DNA from: Caballeronia zhejiangensis
GTDB taxonomy: Bacteria; Pseudomonadota; Gammaproteobacteria; Burkholderiales; Burkholderiaceae
Length of the DNA stretch: 44,810 nucleotides
Assembly: GCF_000698575.1 (NCBI RefSeq)
Contig: NZ_JFHD01000047.1
Span: 1-44,810 of the forward strand
Direction of reading: 5' to 3'
The position numbers and the translations under genes were made by a program. Positions 31,112 through 37,613 of this stretch are shown here, one piece after another. How positions within the stretch are numbered: position 1 is the stretch's first letter; every line of letters starts with the position of its first letter. The notes beneath the pieces were generated by a model, which saw only the letters and a program-made list of their open reading frames with translations, was not told the DNA's origin and searched no databases.

Positions 31112-31668
31112 GCTGCGGCCCTCCCCGCGCAGATCATCGCGTTCATTGCTGATACGACGACGCGGTCAGCGCAGGGCCACCATGCGGCATTCGAGCGGTA
31201 TCTCGCATCAAGCACGTCGTCGCTCTCTTCTTCGTCGGCCAGCTTCGCGGAAATAGCATCGCCGTAACGCGCGTTCTCGCCCGGACCGATCGCATAAACG
31301 AGTTGCGGATAGCCCTCGGTGATCCGCGAAACATGCGCCCATTGCTTGCCGTCCGGATCCGTCGCGTATCGCAGCAGATCCGAAACCGTCTTCCGCGGAA
31401 TCGCGAGCGCATCGGCGATTTCCCGACCAGTGCGCTCAACGCCGTCGGACAACAGGTTGCGGACTCGTTGCGAAGACGGCAGCGGCTTCAATTGCATGTG
31501 GCGCTGCTTGAACAGCGCGCCTTCGTATGTCCTGCCGGGAAGAAGGTGCATGTGCTTCTTGAGAACCGCACCGCGCTCCTTCAATCCGCGCAGAATGCGC
31601 AGTTCATCCTGCGTCCACGGCGCGCCCTTCACAGCGCCGTCCTCGCGTTTCATCTTTTCTGGCATCAC
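31108..31668 (-). CDS. putative DNA-binding protein
   Basis: 186 residues. The N-terminal part (APWTQDELRILRGLKERGAV) has the Trp/Leu spacing of a SANT or Myb-like helix bundle, with a Gly-rich turn and LFKQRHMQL after it. The middle (GREIADALAIPRKTVSDLLR) is a clear HTH, followed by a beta end (LVYAIGPGENARYG). GTG at 31668 overlaps the previous stop. A role in replication or transcription control is plausible; the family is not recognised. Confidence 0.6.
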   Translation of the reverse strand: MMPEKMKREDGAVKGAPWTQDELRILRGLKERGAVLKKHMHLLPGRTYEGALFKQRHMQLKPLPSSQRVRNLLSDGVERTGREIADALAIPRKTVSDLLRYATDPDGKQWAHVSRITEGYPQLVYAIGPGENARYGDAISAKLADEEESDDVLDARYRSNAAWWPCADRVVVSAMNAMICAGRAAA

Positions 31669-32201
31669 TTCACCTCGACAATGGTCAGCCCGCGCGCCGC
31701 CATCAGATGGCGCTTGATGCGGTATCCCTCGGTTACGCGGCCTTTCACGTCCTCAATGACCGTCTCGCCGCCCTTCTCGTACACAAAATCCGCCACGTAC
31801 CGCAGCGCCGGGCGCTTCCGGCCGGCGATCACCACTGGCTCGGCCAAGACGAACGGCACCTGCAACTCCAACTCGCTGATCTCGCCGCGCACCTGCATCT
31901 GCACCAGCTCGTGCCAGCGCTTCATCTCGCGCTTGCTGTCGAACTTCACGCCGCCGCTCTCGCACTTCTCGTTGCGATACTTCGCCGGCTTCTTCTTCGC
32001 GGCCGGAACCTTCGGGGCAACCGCGAACGGGTCGTATCCGGAGGCGATGTCGTCGAACTCGCTTGTTGGCTGGTTGCCGGTGCGGCGCATGAGTTCGCGG
32101 CGCGCGAAGTCGGGCCCTACCGCGCGGTCCTCGCGCACGCGCGCGGTGCCGACTTGCGTCGTTCCTTCCGGGTAATGGAGGGCTGCGGTTCGCTTGCTCA
32201 C
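31665..32201 (-). CDS. DUF1064 phage nuclease
   Basis: 178 residues. The catalytic pattern of DUF1064 is present: KFDSKREMKRWHELVQMQ, then ELELQVPFVL, LRYVADFVYEKGGETVIEDV followed by Lys, which supplies the D, E and K of a PD-(D/E)XK fold, and GYRIKRHLM. Members replace RusA-type or other junction nucleases in small phages. The start is GTG at 32201 overlapping the initiator stop. N-terminal ~70 residues are low complexity. Confidence 0.85.
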   Translation of the reverse strand: MSKRTAALHYPEGTTQVGTARVREDRAVGPDFARRELMRRTGNQPTSEFDDIASGYDPFAVAPKVPAAKKKPAKYRNEKCESGGVKFDSKREMKRWHELVQMQVRGEISELELQVPFVLAEPVVIAGRKRPALRYVADFVYEKGGETVIEDVKGRVTEGYRIKRHLMAARGLTIVEVK

Positions 32202-33298
32202 GCCGCCTCCGTGTTGCCGTTCTTGTCGCGCGGGATGTCGTTGAAGTAGGCGTAGAGCTGCTCGTACCGCTCTTCGCTCTCGCGGCCGACCGTGCGCAGC
32301 ATGTCTTCCATCCATTCGCCCGGGCCTGCGGCCTTGAACACGCGGACCTTGAAGTGGATGAACGTCTCGCCGTCCTTTAGCTTCACGCCGAGTTGCGTTG
32401 CGCGGGCCTCGATGCCGCTCGATGTCTTCCACCAGTCCGCAGCGATCGCTTGCGAGCCATTAGCGGCCTGAGCGATTCCCTCAGTCTTCACCGTGAACAG
32501 GCCCGTCCAGCCGCGCAACACAGCTTCCTCAACCGTGACTTCGGGCGTCTGCCCGGCACTGGCGAGCTTCAGCAGCTTTTTGATCGACACGCGGGCAGCG
32601 CCGCGCGTCCACGGCGCGTCTTTATGCTTCGCCTCGCGGTGCTCACACCACATTTCCCAGACGTCGGCTGGAATGCCTTCAGGAAGTGCAAGTTGGCGAA
32701 GCTCGTCATGCAACGCAACTCGCGACGAACGTCGCGCCAATTGCTGATCTACGTTCTTCTCTTGCTCTACTAAAGCAATCTTGGTGTCGAAATTTGGAGG
32801 GGCTTCAGGTGAAATTTCACCCCCTTCAACGTGGGATTTGGAGGGGCTTGAAGTGGGATTTGTAGCCCCTTGAATATTGGAGGGGCTTGAATTTTCGTCC
32901 CCCTTGGGGCGGCGCGCTTTAGAGTGGCTTGATTTTTCACCCCTCTTCGCCATGTATTCTTCAAGCGTAGGCGGGCTCAGCGAGATCGTTTTGCCGTTGC
33001 GGGGATCGACGCTTTGGACGATCGTTGCGCCGGCAGGAGCGAGCATCTGATAAATGATGATGCTCTGCGTGCGGCCGAGACGCTTGTCTGTTTCCAGCAG
33101 GTAGCCTAATTCGATCAGCTTGCTTCGAGCACGGCGGATCGTCTGGATATTCAACTCGGTGTCCAGTTCGAGCTCGTCGTTCGTGACCCACGTCGAATAG
33201 TCTTCGGCTGCCCAGTTCGCATAGGTCTTCAGAATCGTCTTGGCGGACGAATCGCCCACGCGCTGACGCTTGGCCCATTGATGTGCGTATCCGCTCAC
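32198..33298 (-). CDS. phage replication initiator (lambda O-like)
   Basis: 366 residues. The N-terminal winged helix (AKTILKTYANWAAEDYSTWV, then IQTIRRARSKLIELGYLLET) is typical of phage initiators that bind origin repeats. A linker (residues about 115-165) is Ser/Pro/Lys-rich and is encoded by an iteron-like DNA array. The C-terminal half has WEMWCEHREAKHKDAPWTRG. It would bind and open the origin and pass host DnaB onto it. No helicase or loader gene is seen near it. GTG start at 33298 overlaps the Rha stop. Confidence 0.8.
   Translation of the reverse strand: MSGYAHQWAKRQRVGDSSAKTILKTYANWAAEDYSTWVTNDELELDTELNIQTIRRARSKLIELGYLLETDKRLGRTQSIIIYQMLAPAGATIVQSVDPRNGKTISLSPPTLEEYMAKRGEKSSHSKARRPKGDENSSPSNIQGATNPTSSPSKSHVEGGEISPEAPPNFDTKIALVEQEKNVDQQLARRSSRVALHDELRQLALPEGIPADVWEMWCEHREAKHKDAPWTRGAARVSIKKLLKLASAGQTPEVTVEEAVLRGWTGLFTVKTEGIAQAANGSQAIAADWWKTSSGIEARATQLGVKLKDGETFIHFKVRVFKAAGPGEWMEDMLRTVGRESEERYEQLYAYFNDIPRDKNGNTEAA
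32793..32949. repeat. eight iteron-like repeats, likely replication origin
   Basis: On the + strand, TTTGGAGGGGCTTSA-type units alternate with TTT-x-x-CCCCCTT-type units: starts at 32793, 32815, 32837, 32859, 32876, 32893, 32918 and 32935. The first four are exactly 22 bp apart (about two helical turns), later ones 17, 17, 25 and 17. The array lies in the initiator gene linker, as lambda ori lies inside gene O. Confidence 0.7.
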
Positions 33299-34083
33299 GC
33301 CGCAACTCCTACGACGCGCGACGAGACAAGCGCATGCAGGTCCGCAAAGCGCTCGACATACCAGTGCGGCTGCGTCTCGCGCGGGCTGTTCGGGTTGGTG
33401 ATGTTCTTTCCGTAGAGCAGACCGGCCTCCGTGATCGACCAGAAGCGCTTCGTGCCATTCACTGCGCGCGACGAGGTGCTGCGCCGCGTCCGCTCTGCTT
33501 GTATTCCCGCGTCGGCCAGCAGGCGGTTATACGTGCGCGCGGAGATCGAGATGCCGTGCGCAATCAAAAGATCGGTCAGCGGTTTCGTTTCCATCGAGCT
33601 GCCAGACGTCGAATCTGACGCCGCATCGACGACGTACGCCGGGAGAAACGTCGGCTCGATGCCGTTGTTCTTCGCGATGTGCGCAAGCATCGCGACTTGG
33701 CTCGACGGAGATGGCTTCAGTAGGCGCGTGAAGCATTCGGCAATCGCGAGCTCGCCAGCAAGTTTCGATTGCGACAGAGCCGGCTGACCAACGCGCGCCT
33801 CCAATTCGGTCCAGCGATCGATAATTCGTGCGCGCATCTGGATGCTGTAGCCAGAAACGAGGATCAACGTCTCGCGTTTCGGAAGCTCGAAGATTTCGAC
33901 TTCGCGAACTGACCCATTGGGGCCCGCAATTTTTGCTACTGCTGAAAAGTCAGCAGCAGCTTTCCCGAGCTCGGCCAGCATCTTGCGGATGTCAGCGAGT
34001 ACATTGCGGTGCTCCTTGCCGGTCAGCTCCGCGATTTCGCGGCTAGACATCGTGGGGCCACTGATCTTTGCAATGTCGTTCAT
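33295..34083 (-). CDS. Rha-family phage regulatory protein
   Basis: 262 residues. The N-terminal Rha domain shows PTMSSREIAELTGKEHRNVL followed by FELPKRETLILVSGYSIQMR, with Arg/Lys-rich contacts for DNA. The C-terminal part (residues ~165-250) has RTYNRLLADAGIQAERTRRS and FWSITEAGLLYGKN, an antirepressor (KilA/ANT)-type domain. The family is linked with lysis-lysogeny choice and with host IHF dependence. GAGG precedes the ATG at 34083. It is placed just before the initiator gene. Confidence 0.85.
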   Translation of the reverse strand: MNDIAKISGPTMSSREIAELTGKEHRNVLADIRKMLAELGKAAADFSAVAKIAGPNGSVREVEIFELPKRETLILVSGYSIQMRARIIDRWTELEARVGQPALSQSKLAGELAIAECFTRLLKPSPSSQVAMLAHIAKNNGIEPTFLPAYVVDAASDSTSGSSMETKPLTDLLIAHGISISARTYNRLLADAGIQAERTRRSTSSRAVNGTKRFWSITEAGLLYGKNITNPNSPRETQPHWYVERFADLHALVSSRVVGVAA

Positions 34084-34091
34084 GGATGACC

Positions 34092-34280
34092 TCACAGGTC
34101 GTTGTCGTGGCCGCATGGCAGCGAACCGTCCGCGCGTTGCTTGGCACCGCAGCCGATGCAGATCTTCGGCGCGACGTCCGGCGTGATGGATTGTTCGGTC
34201 GTCATCGGACCGAGGAAGAAGCGGCCAACGTGAAGAAGATCCGCGCCGCCGAGCAACGGCTGAATGTCGCGCGCGCTCAT
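34092..34280 (-). CDS. small zinc-binding-type protein
   Basis: 62 residues with CIGCG and CGH at the C-terminal end, forming a half zinc-ribbon with GGADLLHVGRFFLGP before it. ATG at 34280 overlaps the stop of the next upstream gene (ATGA). Function unknown. Its position between cro and rha suggests an early role. Confidence 0.55.
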   Translation of the reverse strand: MSARDIQPLLGGADLLHVGRFFLGPMTTEQSITPDVAPKICIGCGAKQRADGSLPCGHDNDL

Positions 34281-34498
34281 GCCCTCACCTTCGAAGCCTT
34301 GGCTGCCCGGGAACAGTCGGCGTTGAAAGTTGCGAATTCGCGCGAAAGACCGACGCGGACCGCGGCCAGTTCGCCCGGGTAGCGCTCGCCGCGCGCCGCA
34401 ACCGCACACAGGGCGTCGCGGATCTGCTTCTGCTGCGTAGCCGGCAGTTCCGGCGGTAGCTCCGGCGCGAAGAGAACCGGATTCGAGTTGTTTTGCAT
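34277..34498 (-). CDS. hypothetical early phage protein
   Basis: 73 residues: a Pro-rich start (LFAPELPPELPATQQKQIRD) then a helix (LCAVAARGERYPGELAAVRV). GGAG lies 9 bp upstream of the ATG. Only one Cys pair and no known family. It is the first of a coupled pair with the zinc-type protein. The 137 bp before it contain no gene I can support. Confidence 0.55.
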   Translation of the reverse strand: MQNNSNPVLFAPELPPELPATQQKQIRDALCAVAARGERYPGELAAVRVGLSREFATFNADCSRAAKASKVRA

Positions 34499-34635
34499 GG
34501 GATCTCCAGCCGGGATGCCGGTCAGTAGTACTAAATCGGAACAGAAGAAGCCTGGCGCCCAAGCTGCTTGTGTATCGACTCATCCATGCAGATGTCGGCC
34601 TCGTAACCGACTTGCTCCGTCAGTTGTCTGACGTT

Positions 34636-34830
34636 TTATTCCCCGCGCCGCCCAATGTGGGCCACTTCAAACGCGGCTACTTCTGGGTGCAGCGGTCCGT
34701 ATGCAGAGCGCAGGACGTGATACCCGAGGTATTTCTGAGTTGAAACGCCCAGACTCGCCGCCAAAGCAGCCAACTCCCCAGCTTCAGGAATCGGAAGTTC
34801 AACGAGAAGGCCGGTTTTCCCTTCGTTCAT
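34636..34830 (-). CDS. small early protein, possible ribbon-helix-helix
   Basis: 64 residues with an opening strand (GKTGLLVELPIPEAGEL) and helices (AALAASLGVSTQKYLGYHV), which would fit a RHH dimer. It overlaps the previous gene's stop (ATGA). No operator is recognised. It lies in the cro operon and could be a second regulator. Confidence 0.55.
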   Translation of the reverse strand: MNEGKTGLLVELPIPEAGELAALAASLGVSTQKYLGYHVLRSAYGPLHPEVAAFEVAHIGRRGE

Positions 34831-35051
34831 GCGCTTACTGCACTCCCAGCTTGGGACGGCGCGACACTGACGCCCAACAGGTTCGCTGGCAAAGTGCCAA
34901 CCGTGCCAAACAGAAACAGCTTGGCGATGCGGGCAAGGGCAGCGGAATCGCTGTCGATGCCGTAGAGAGCCTTGAATGCTTGCATTCCCTCGTAGACGGG
35001 GTCTTCGAGGCGGGTCTTTACTTCGTTGCGAAATTCAGCGCGACGAGACAT
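34827..35051 (-). CDS. small RHH-like regulator
   Basis: 74 residues. VKTRLEDPVYEGMQAFKALYG and SDSAALARIAKLFLFG fit the strand-helix-helix layout of CopG/Arc-like DNA-binding proteins, with a short hydrophobic end. ATG at 35051 has GGAGGA 4-10 bases upstream; an earlier in-frame ATG overlaps that SD and is not preferred. It follows cro by 60 bp in the same direction. Confidence 0.6.
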   Translation of the reverse strand: MSRRAEFRNEVKTRLEDPVYEGMQAFKALYGIDSDSAALARIAKLFLFGTVGTLPANLLGVSVAPSQAGSAVSA

Positions 35052-35111
35052 TGCTTCCTCCATAAAAGAAAACGGTTGATGAACACAAAAGACAACGAAC
35101 GCGCGAGAGAC

Positions 35112-35318
35112 CTACTTTGCGAGTCGCTGACGGGGCCTACCGAGAAAGATGTCGGGGAATTCGAGCTTGACGGCAGCCGGGATCCCTCTCTCCTTCCAGT
35201 TGTGGACCCGTTGAACTCCACCGCGCTGGTCGAAGCCCAGCCGACGGGCGAGCTTGGAAGCCCCACCGAGTTCCTCGATGAGCAGTCGGTCAGCAGTGAT
35301 GTCGTTTTTCCGGTCCAT
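35112..35318 (-). CDS. cro: Cro-like repressor
   Basis: 68 residues. TADRLLIEELGGASKLARRL starts a small HTH (GGASKLARRLGFDQRGGVQR), followed by VHNWKERGIPAAVKLEFPDI, the arrangement of Cro/YdaS-like proteins. It is divergent from cI and lies directly after the operator region. Its ATG coincides with the predicted transcription start, so the mRNA appears leaderless. It would lower repressor synthesis and open the lytic path. Confidence 0.85.
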   Translation of the reverse strand: MDRKNDITADRLLIEELGGASKLARRLGFDQRGGVQRVHNWKERGIPAAVKLEFPDIFLGRPRQRLAK

Positions 35319-35352
35319 GCGTTATTAAACACCACGTTTAATCAAAAAGCAA
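35318..35352 (-). promoter_or_regulatory. leftward early promoter for cro (PR equivalent)
   Basis: On the minus strand TTGCTT (35352-35347), a 17-bp spacer and TTTAAT (35329-35324). The start site expected 6-7 bases downstream falls on the A of the cro ATG at 35318. The -10 lies in the right arm of the first operator and the -35 in the second, so repressor binding blocks polymerase. Confidence 0.75.
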
Positions 35353-35381
35353 ACACTATGTTGAACAACAAAGTGTTTAAT
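35324..35381. promoter_or_regulatory. repressor operators between cro and cI
   Basis: ATTAAACACCACGTTTAAT (35324-35342) is a perfect palindrome with 7-bp arms and a 5-bp spacer. A weaker copy AGCAAACACTATGTTGAAC (35348-35366) has its centre 24 bp away. A third, half-conserved site ends GTTTAAT at 35375-35381. They control cro and probably cI itself. No clear cI promoter could be assigned. Confidence 0.75.
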
Positions 35382-35399
35382 TTTGAGAACATCCGGGGT

Positions 35400-36392
35400 A
35401 TGCATGAAACCACCGCCCGCCTCTACGAGGCAGCCCGGCTGTTGCGCGGGCTCACTACGCCTACAGAAATCGCACGCCTTCTCAATGTCGCGCCCCAGAA
35501 CGTAAACAACTGGGAGCGTCGCGGCATGTCGAAAGCGGCGATGCTCGACGCCCAAGAAAAGCTTGGGTGCAGTGCCGTTTGGCTAATGACCGGCGAAGGC
35601 ACGATGCTCGGCGCGGCACAGGTTCCTTCGTCGAATGATTCGTCGAAAAGAGACCGATCACGCCCCGAGATCGAAAAATCTGATCGAACGGAGTCTGATA
35701 TTGTTATTTCTTCAGACGACTTGGCGTCAGCGAGGTCGCCACGTAGACTGAGAGCAGCGCTTTTCGATAAGGGCTTAACTACCGCAGAAATTGCATCTGT
35801 TGCGGGGGTTAGCGAATCCGTCGCCGGCCAGTGGCTGGACGGAGAAGGCCCCGACATCACACTGGCGCAAGGTGCCGCGCTGCAAACAGCCTACGGCGTG
35901 AACGTTGTTTGGCTTACGAAAGGGAAAGGCGAGCCTGGCGTCGCTGTTCGATATGTCGACGAGTATGAGCCTATCCCGATTACGAACTGGAGAGCTGTCC
36001 CCGTGGTAGGTCATGCGCAACTTGGGGATAACGGGTACTGGGCCGACCTCGAATATCCCGTCGGAGCCGGTGACGGCTACGTCGACTTCCCTTCCAGGGA
36101 TCCGAACGCATACGCCTTGAAGTGCGTCGGCGACTCAATGCGTCCCAGAATCAAAGACGGCGAATTCGTCGTCATCGAGCCGAACCAGGCCATCGAGGCC
36201 GGCGACGAGGTGCTCGTGAAATCGAAAGCCGGCCAAGTCATGGTCAAAGAATTTTTGTACCGCCGAGCCGGCCGGGTACATCTCCGGTCCGCTAACGACG
36301 CGCACAAACCAATCAGCTTTTCGAGCGACGAAATAGAGAAAATGCATTTCGTCCGTGCAATCTGCCGCCCTTCTTCTTGGAGGCCGGATTGA
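35400..36392 (+). CDS. cI: CI-like repressor with two HTH domains and S24 domain
   Basis: 330 residues. HTH one (~8-66) has TPTEIARLLNVAPQNVNNWE and ends AVWLMTGEG. HTH two (~114-178) has TTAEIASVAGVSESVAGQWL and ends VVWLTKGKG, so the DNA-binding unit is duplicated. Residues ~195-330 form an S24 (LexA/CI) domain with Ser246 in VGDSMRP and Lys283 in VKEFLY. The usual Ala-Gly cleavage bond is not seen; the region reads VVGHAQLGDNG. ATG at 35400 follows CGGGG; an in-frame ATG at 35358 overlaps operators and is less likely. Confidence 0.9.
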   Translation: MHETTARLYEAARLLRGLTTPTEIARLLNVAPQNVNNWERRGMSKAAMLDAQEKLGCSAVWLMTGEGTMLGAAQVPSSNDSSKRDRSRPEIEKSDRTESDIVISSDDLASARSPRRLRAALFDKGLTTAEIASVAGVSESVAGQWLDGEGPDITLAQGAALQTAYGVNVVWLTKGKGEPGVAVRYVDEYEPIPITNWRAVPVVGHAQLGDNGYWADLEYPVGAGDGYVDFPSRDPNAYALKCVGDSMRPRIKDGEFVVIEPNQAIEAGDEVLVKSKAGQVMVKEFLYRRAGRVHLRSANDAHKPISFSSDEIEKMHFVRAICRPSSWRPD

Positions 36393-36691
36393 AGCTCACT
36401 CTGTTTGTGGCAACGGTCGGTCTGGCGCTGGCGAGTGGCACTGCTGCGGCTGCTAGCGCGGCGGTCGCACGGCTGCCGGGCGGGATGACGCTCGAGATCG
36501 TCGACCAGGCGGTCAGCTGCAAGGGGGCGCCCGTCGCAATCCTTCTGGACAAGGAAGGCCGCAAGAAAGACATGACTTGCGCCGTCGAGGTCACTTCCGA
36601 AGGCGTGCGCACGACATTCGCCGGATACGGCAAGCCTGTTTTCTGGCACAAATCTCAGTTTTCCACGGTCGACGCTGCCTCGCTCGACTGA
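36389..36691 (+). CDS. exported protein co-transcribed with the repressor
   Basis: 100 residues. A signal peptide (KLTLFVATVGLALASGTAAA) precedes a small beta-rich domain with Cys in AVSCKG and MTCAVE that could form one disulphide. The start is TTG at 36389, with GGAGG 5-6 bases upstream, overlapping the last four bases of cI. A terminator follows. As part of the cI message it is made in lysogens, so a role in changing the host envelope or blocking superinfection is possible. No family recognised. Confidence 0.65.
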   Translation: MKLTLFVATVGLALASGTAAAASAAVARLPGGMTLEIVDQAVSCKGAPVAILLDKEGRKKDMTCAVEVTSEGVRTTFAGYGKPVFWHKSQFSTVDAASLD

Positions 36692-36712
36692 TTCCCACCC
36701 TCTCACGACTCC

Positions 36713-36740
36713 AAGCCCGCCTCTGCGGGCTTTTTGTTTT
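36713..36740 (+). terminator. intrinsic terminator of the repressor operon
   Basis: AAGCCCGC (36713-36720), loop CTCT, GCGGGCTT (36725-36732) followed by TTTTGTTTT. It isolates the repressor operon from the rightward early promoter about 60 bp further on. Confidence 0.9.
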
Positions 36741-36780
36741 CCGGCTCATCCTCGTCCCCCCGCACGCCCGGACAAACTTT

Positions 36781-36823
36781 ATTAAACAAAATGTTTGACA
36801 CACGTTTAAACATGATGTTTAAT
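36781..36823 (+). promoter_or_regulatory. rightward early promoter with two operators (PL equivalent)
   Basis: TTGACA (36795-36800), a 17-bp spacer and TTTAAT (36818-36823). Operators ATTAAACAAAATGTTTGAC (36781-36799) and TTTAAACATGATGTTTAAT (36805-36823) cover the -35 and -10 and have centres 24 bp apart, the same geometry as at the cro promoter. It drives the + strand operon that ends with the integrase. Confidence 0.85.
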
Positions 36824-36916
36824 ACACCCATGCGCTGAACGAAGCGCTCCGGGGATAAACCGGGAGCCCTGATCTCAGGGCGCTGGGAAGCGATCAGTGC
36901 CTTGTACTCAGGGCTT

Positions 36917-36937
36917 CCTGTCCGGCAAGTGGACAGG
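36917..36937 (+). promoter_or_regulatory. leader hairpin covering a ribosome binding site
   Basis: CCTGTCC (36917-36923) and GGACAGG (36931-36937) make a perfect 7-bp stem. Its last bases are part of the AGGAG used by the 46-residue protein starting at 36947. Other potential pairs in the 120-base leader include CCCTGA/TCAGGG near 36866-36879. This may lower translation of the first gene of the operon. Confidence 0.5.
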
Positions 36938-36946
36938 AGATAGCAA

Positions 36947-37087
36947 ATGAGTTGGCTAGCAAGCGATCTACTCGAGCTAAAGCGCCTTGCACAAGGCGGC
37001 GCCGGCGCGCTCATCGAGCATCTCCTGCGTGAATACGCACTCAACAGCATCGCCCCGGGCGTCGCTGACGTTCGGGCCGGCGGATAA
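36947..37087 (+). CDS. 46-residue first protein of the early right operon
   Basis: A short frame: SWLASDLLELKRLAQGGAGA, then a helix LIEHLLREYALNSIA and a flexible end. ATG at 36947 has AGGAG 7 bases upstream, partly in the leader hairpin. It has no membrane segment and may be an amphipathic helix pair. The following gene starts 11 bp later. Function unknown. Confidence 0.55.
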   Translation: MSWLASDLLELKRLAQGGAGALIEHLLREYALNSIAPGVADVRAGG

Positions 37088-37097
37088 GGACAGGAAG

Positions 37098-37259
37098 ATG
37101 GAACGCGTTTTGGAAGACAACGCCCTGCTCCGCGACATCACGCGGCTGCAGGACGTCGAGAGGATTTACAAGGCGATCGGCGTTGCCGGTCTGTACGGTG
37201 TCGCGATTGGCGCAGTGTGGTTCCTGTGCGTCGCCTTCCGCGCCGGGGTGTTGGCGTGA
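37098..37259 (+). CDS. 53-residue single-TM protein
   Basis: A charged helix (ERVLEDNALLRDITRLQDVE) is followed by a membrane segment (VAGLYGVAIGAVWFLCVAF). AGGAAG precedes the ATG. The next gene overlaps by GTGA. Part of a run of tiny proteins at the start of the early operon, where lambdoid phages carry exclusion and host-takeover genes. Function unknown. Confidence 0.55.
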   Translation: MERVLEDNALLRDITRLQDVERIYKAIGVAGLYGVAIGAVWFLCVAFRAGVLA

Positions 37260-37378
37260 AGCTCTGGCAAATCTGGGGCATCACGTTTCTAGTCGCGGCG
37301 GCCTATCTGGCGATCTGCGCCGAGATCGATTACCGCGCCGCTCGTCTTGAACGCTGCACGGTCGTCCACTGCGCCTAA
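37256..37378 (+). CDS. 40-residue single-TM protein
   Basis: KLWQIWGITFLVAAAYLAIC is one membrane segment, followed by a short polar tail with Cys (LERCTVVHC). GTG at 37256 overlaps the previous stop. It is probably translated by coupling with the 53-residue protein. Function unknown. Confidence 0.45.
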   Translation: MKLWQIWGITFLVAAAYLAICAEIDYRAARLERCTVVHCA

Positions 37379-37400
37379 AACGATCCCGTAAAGGCTCACC

Positions 37401-37550
37401 ATGAACATTTATCAGGCAGTAGTCCTTATCTGGGTCGTGACGATGATTGCGGCAATGGCTTTCGTTCGCGGCGCCGATGCCAGGGCAAAGCGCCGTTTGG
37501 ACGAGATTCAGCGCAGCAAGAAGAGCATTCGCTGGCCGGCGCACCACTGA
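37401..37550 (+). CDS. 49-residue single-TM protein
   Basis: NIYQAVVLIWVVTMIAAMAF is one membrane segment and is followed by a basic tail (GADARAKRRLDEIQRSKKSI). It begins 22 bp after the preceding gene, with AAAGG 6-10 bp upstream of the ATG. The tail points to the inside of the cell by the positive-inside rule. Function unknown. Confidence 0.5.
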   Translation: MNIYQAVVLIWVVTMIAAMAFVRGADARAKRRLDEIQRSKKSIRWPAHH

Positions 37551-37613
37551 TTTCAGGAACCGATTTTTACAACCCGAGCGCGACGGATTCGCGCAAATCA
37601 CGAGGAGCATCAA

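Noticed and set aside
34499..34635. Possible short gene in the gap after the 64-residue protein
   Set aside because: An in-frame continuation codes for plausible residues but has no usable start other than an 18-residue end piece.
34701..35399. N-terminal extension of the repressor frame
   Set aside because: It runs antisense through cro and the operators; starts at 35400 or 35358 are far more sensible.
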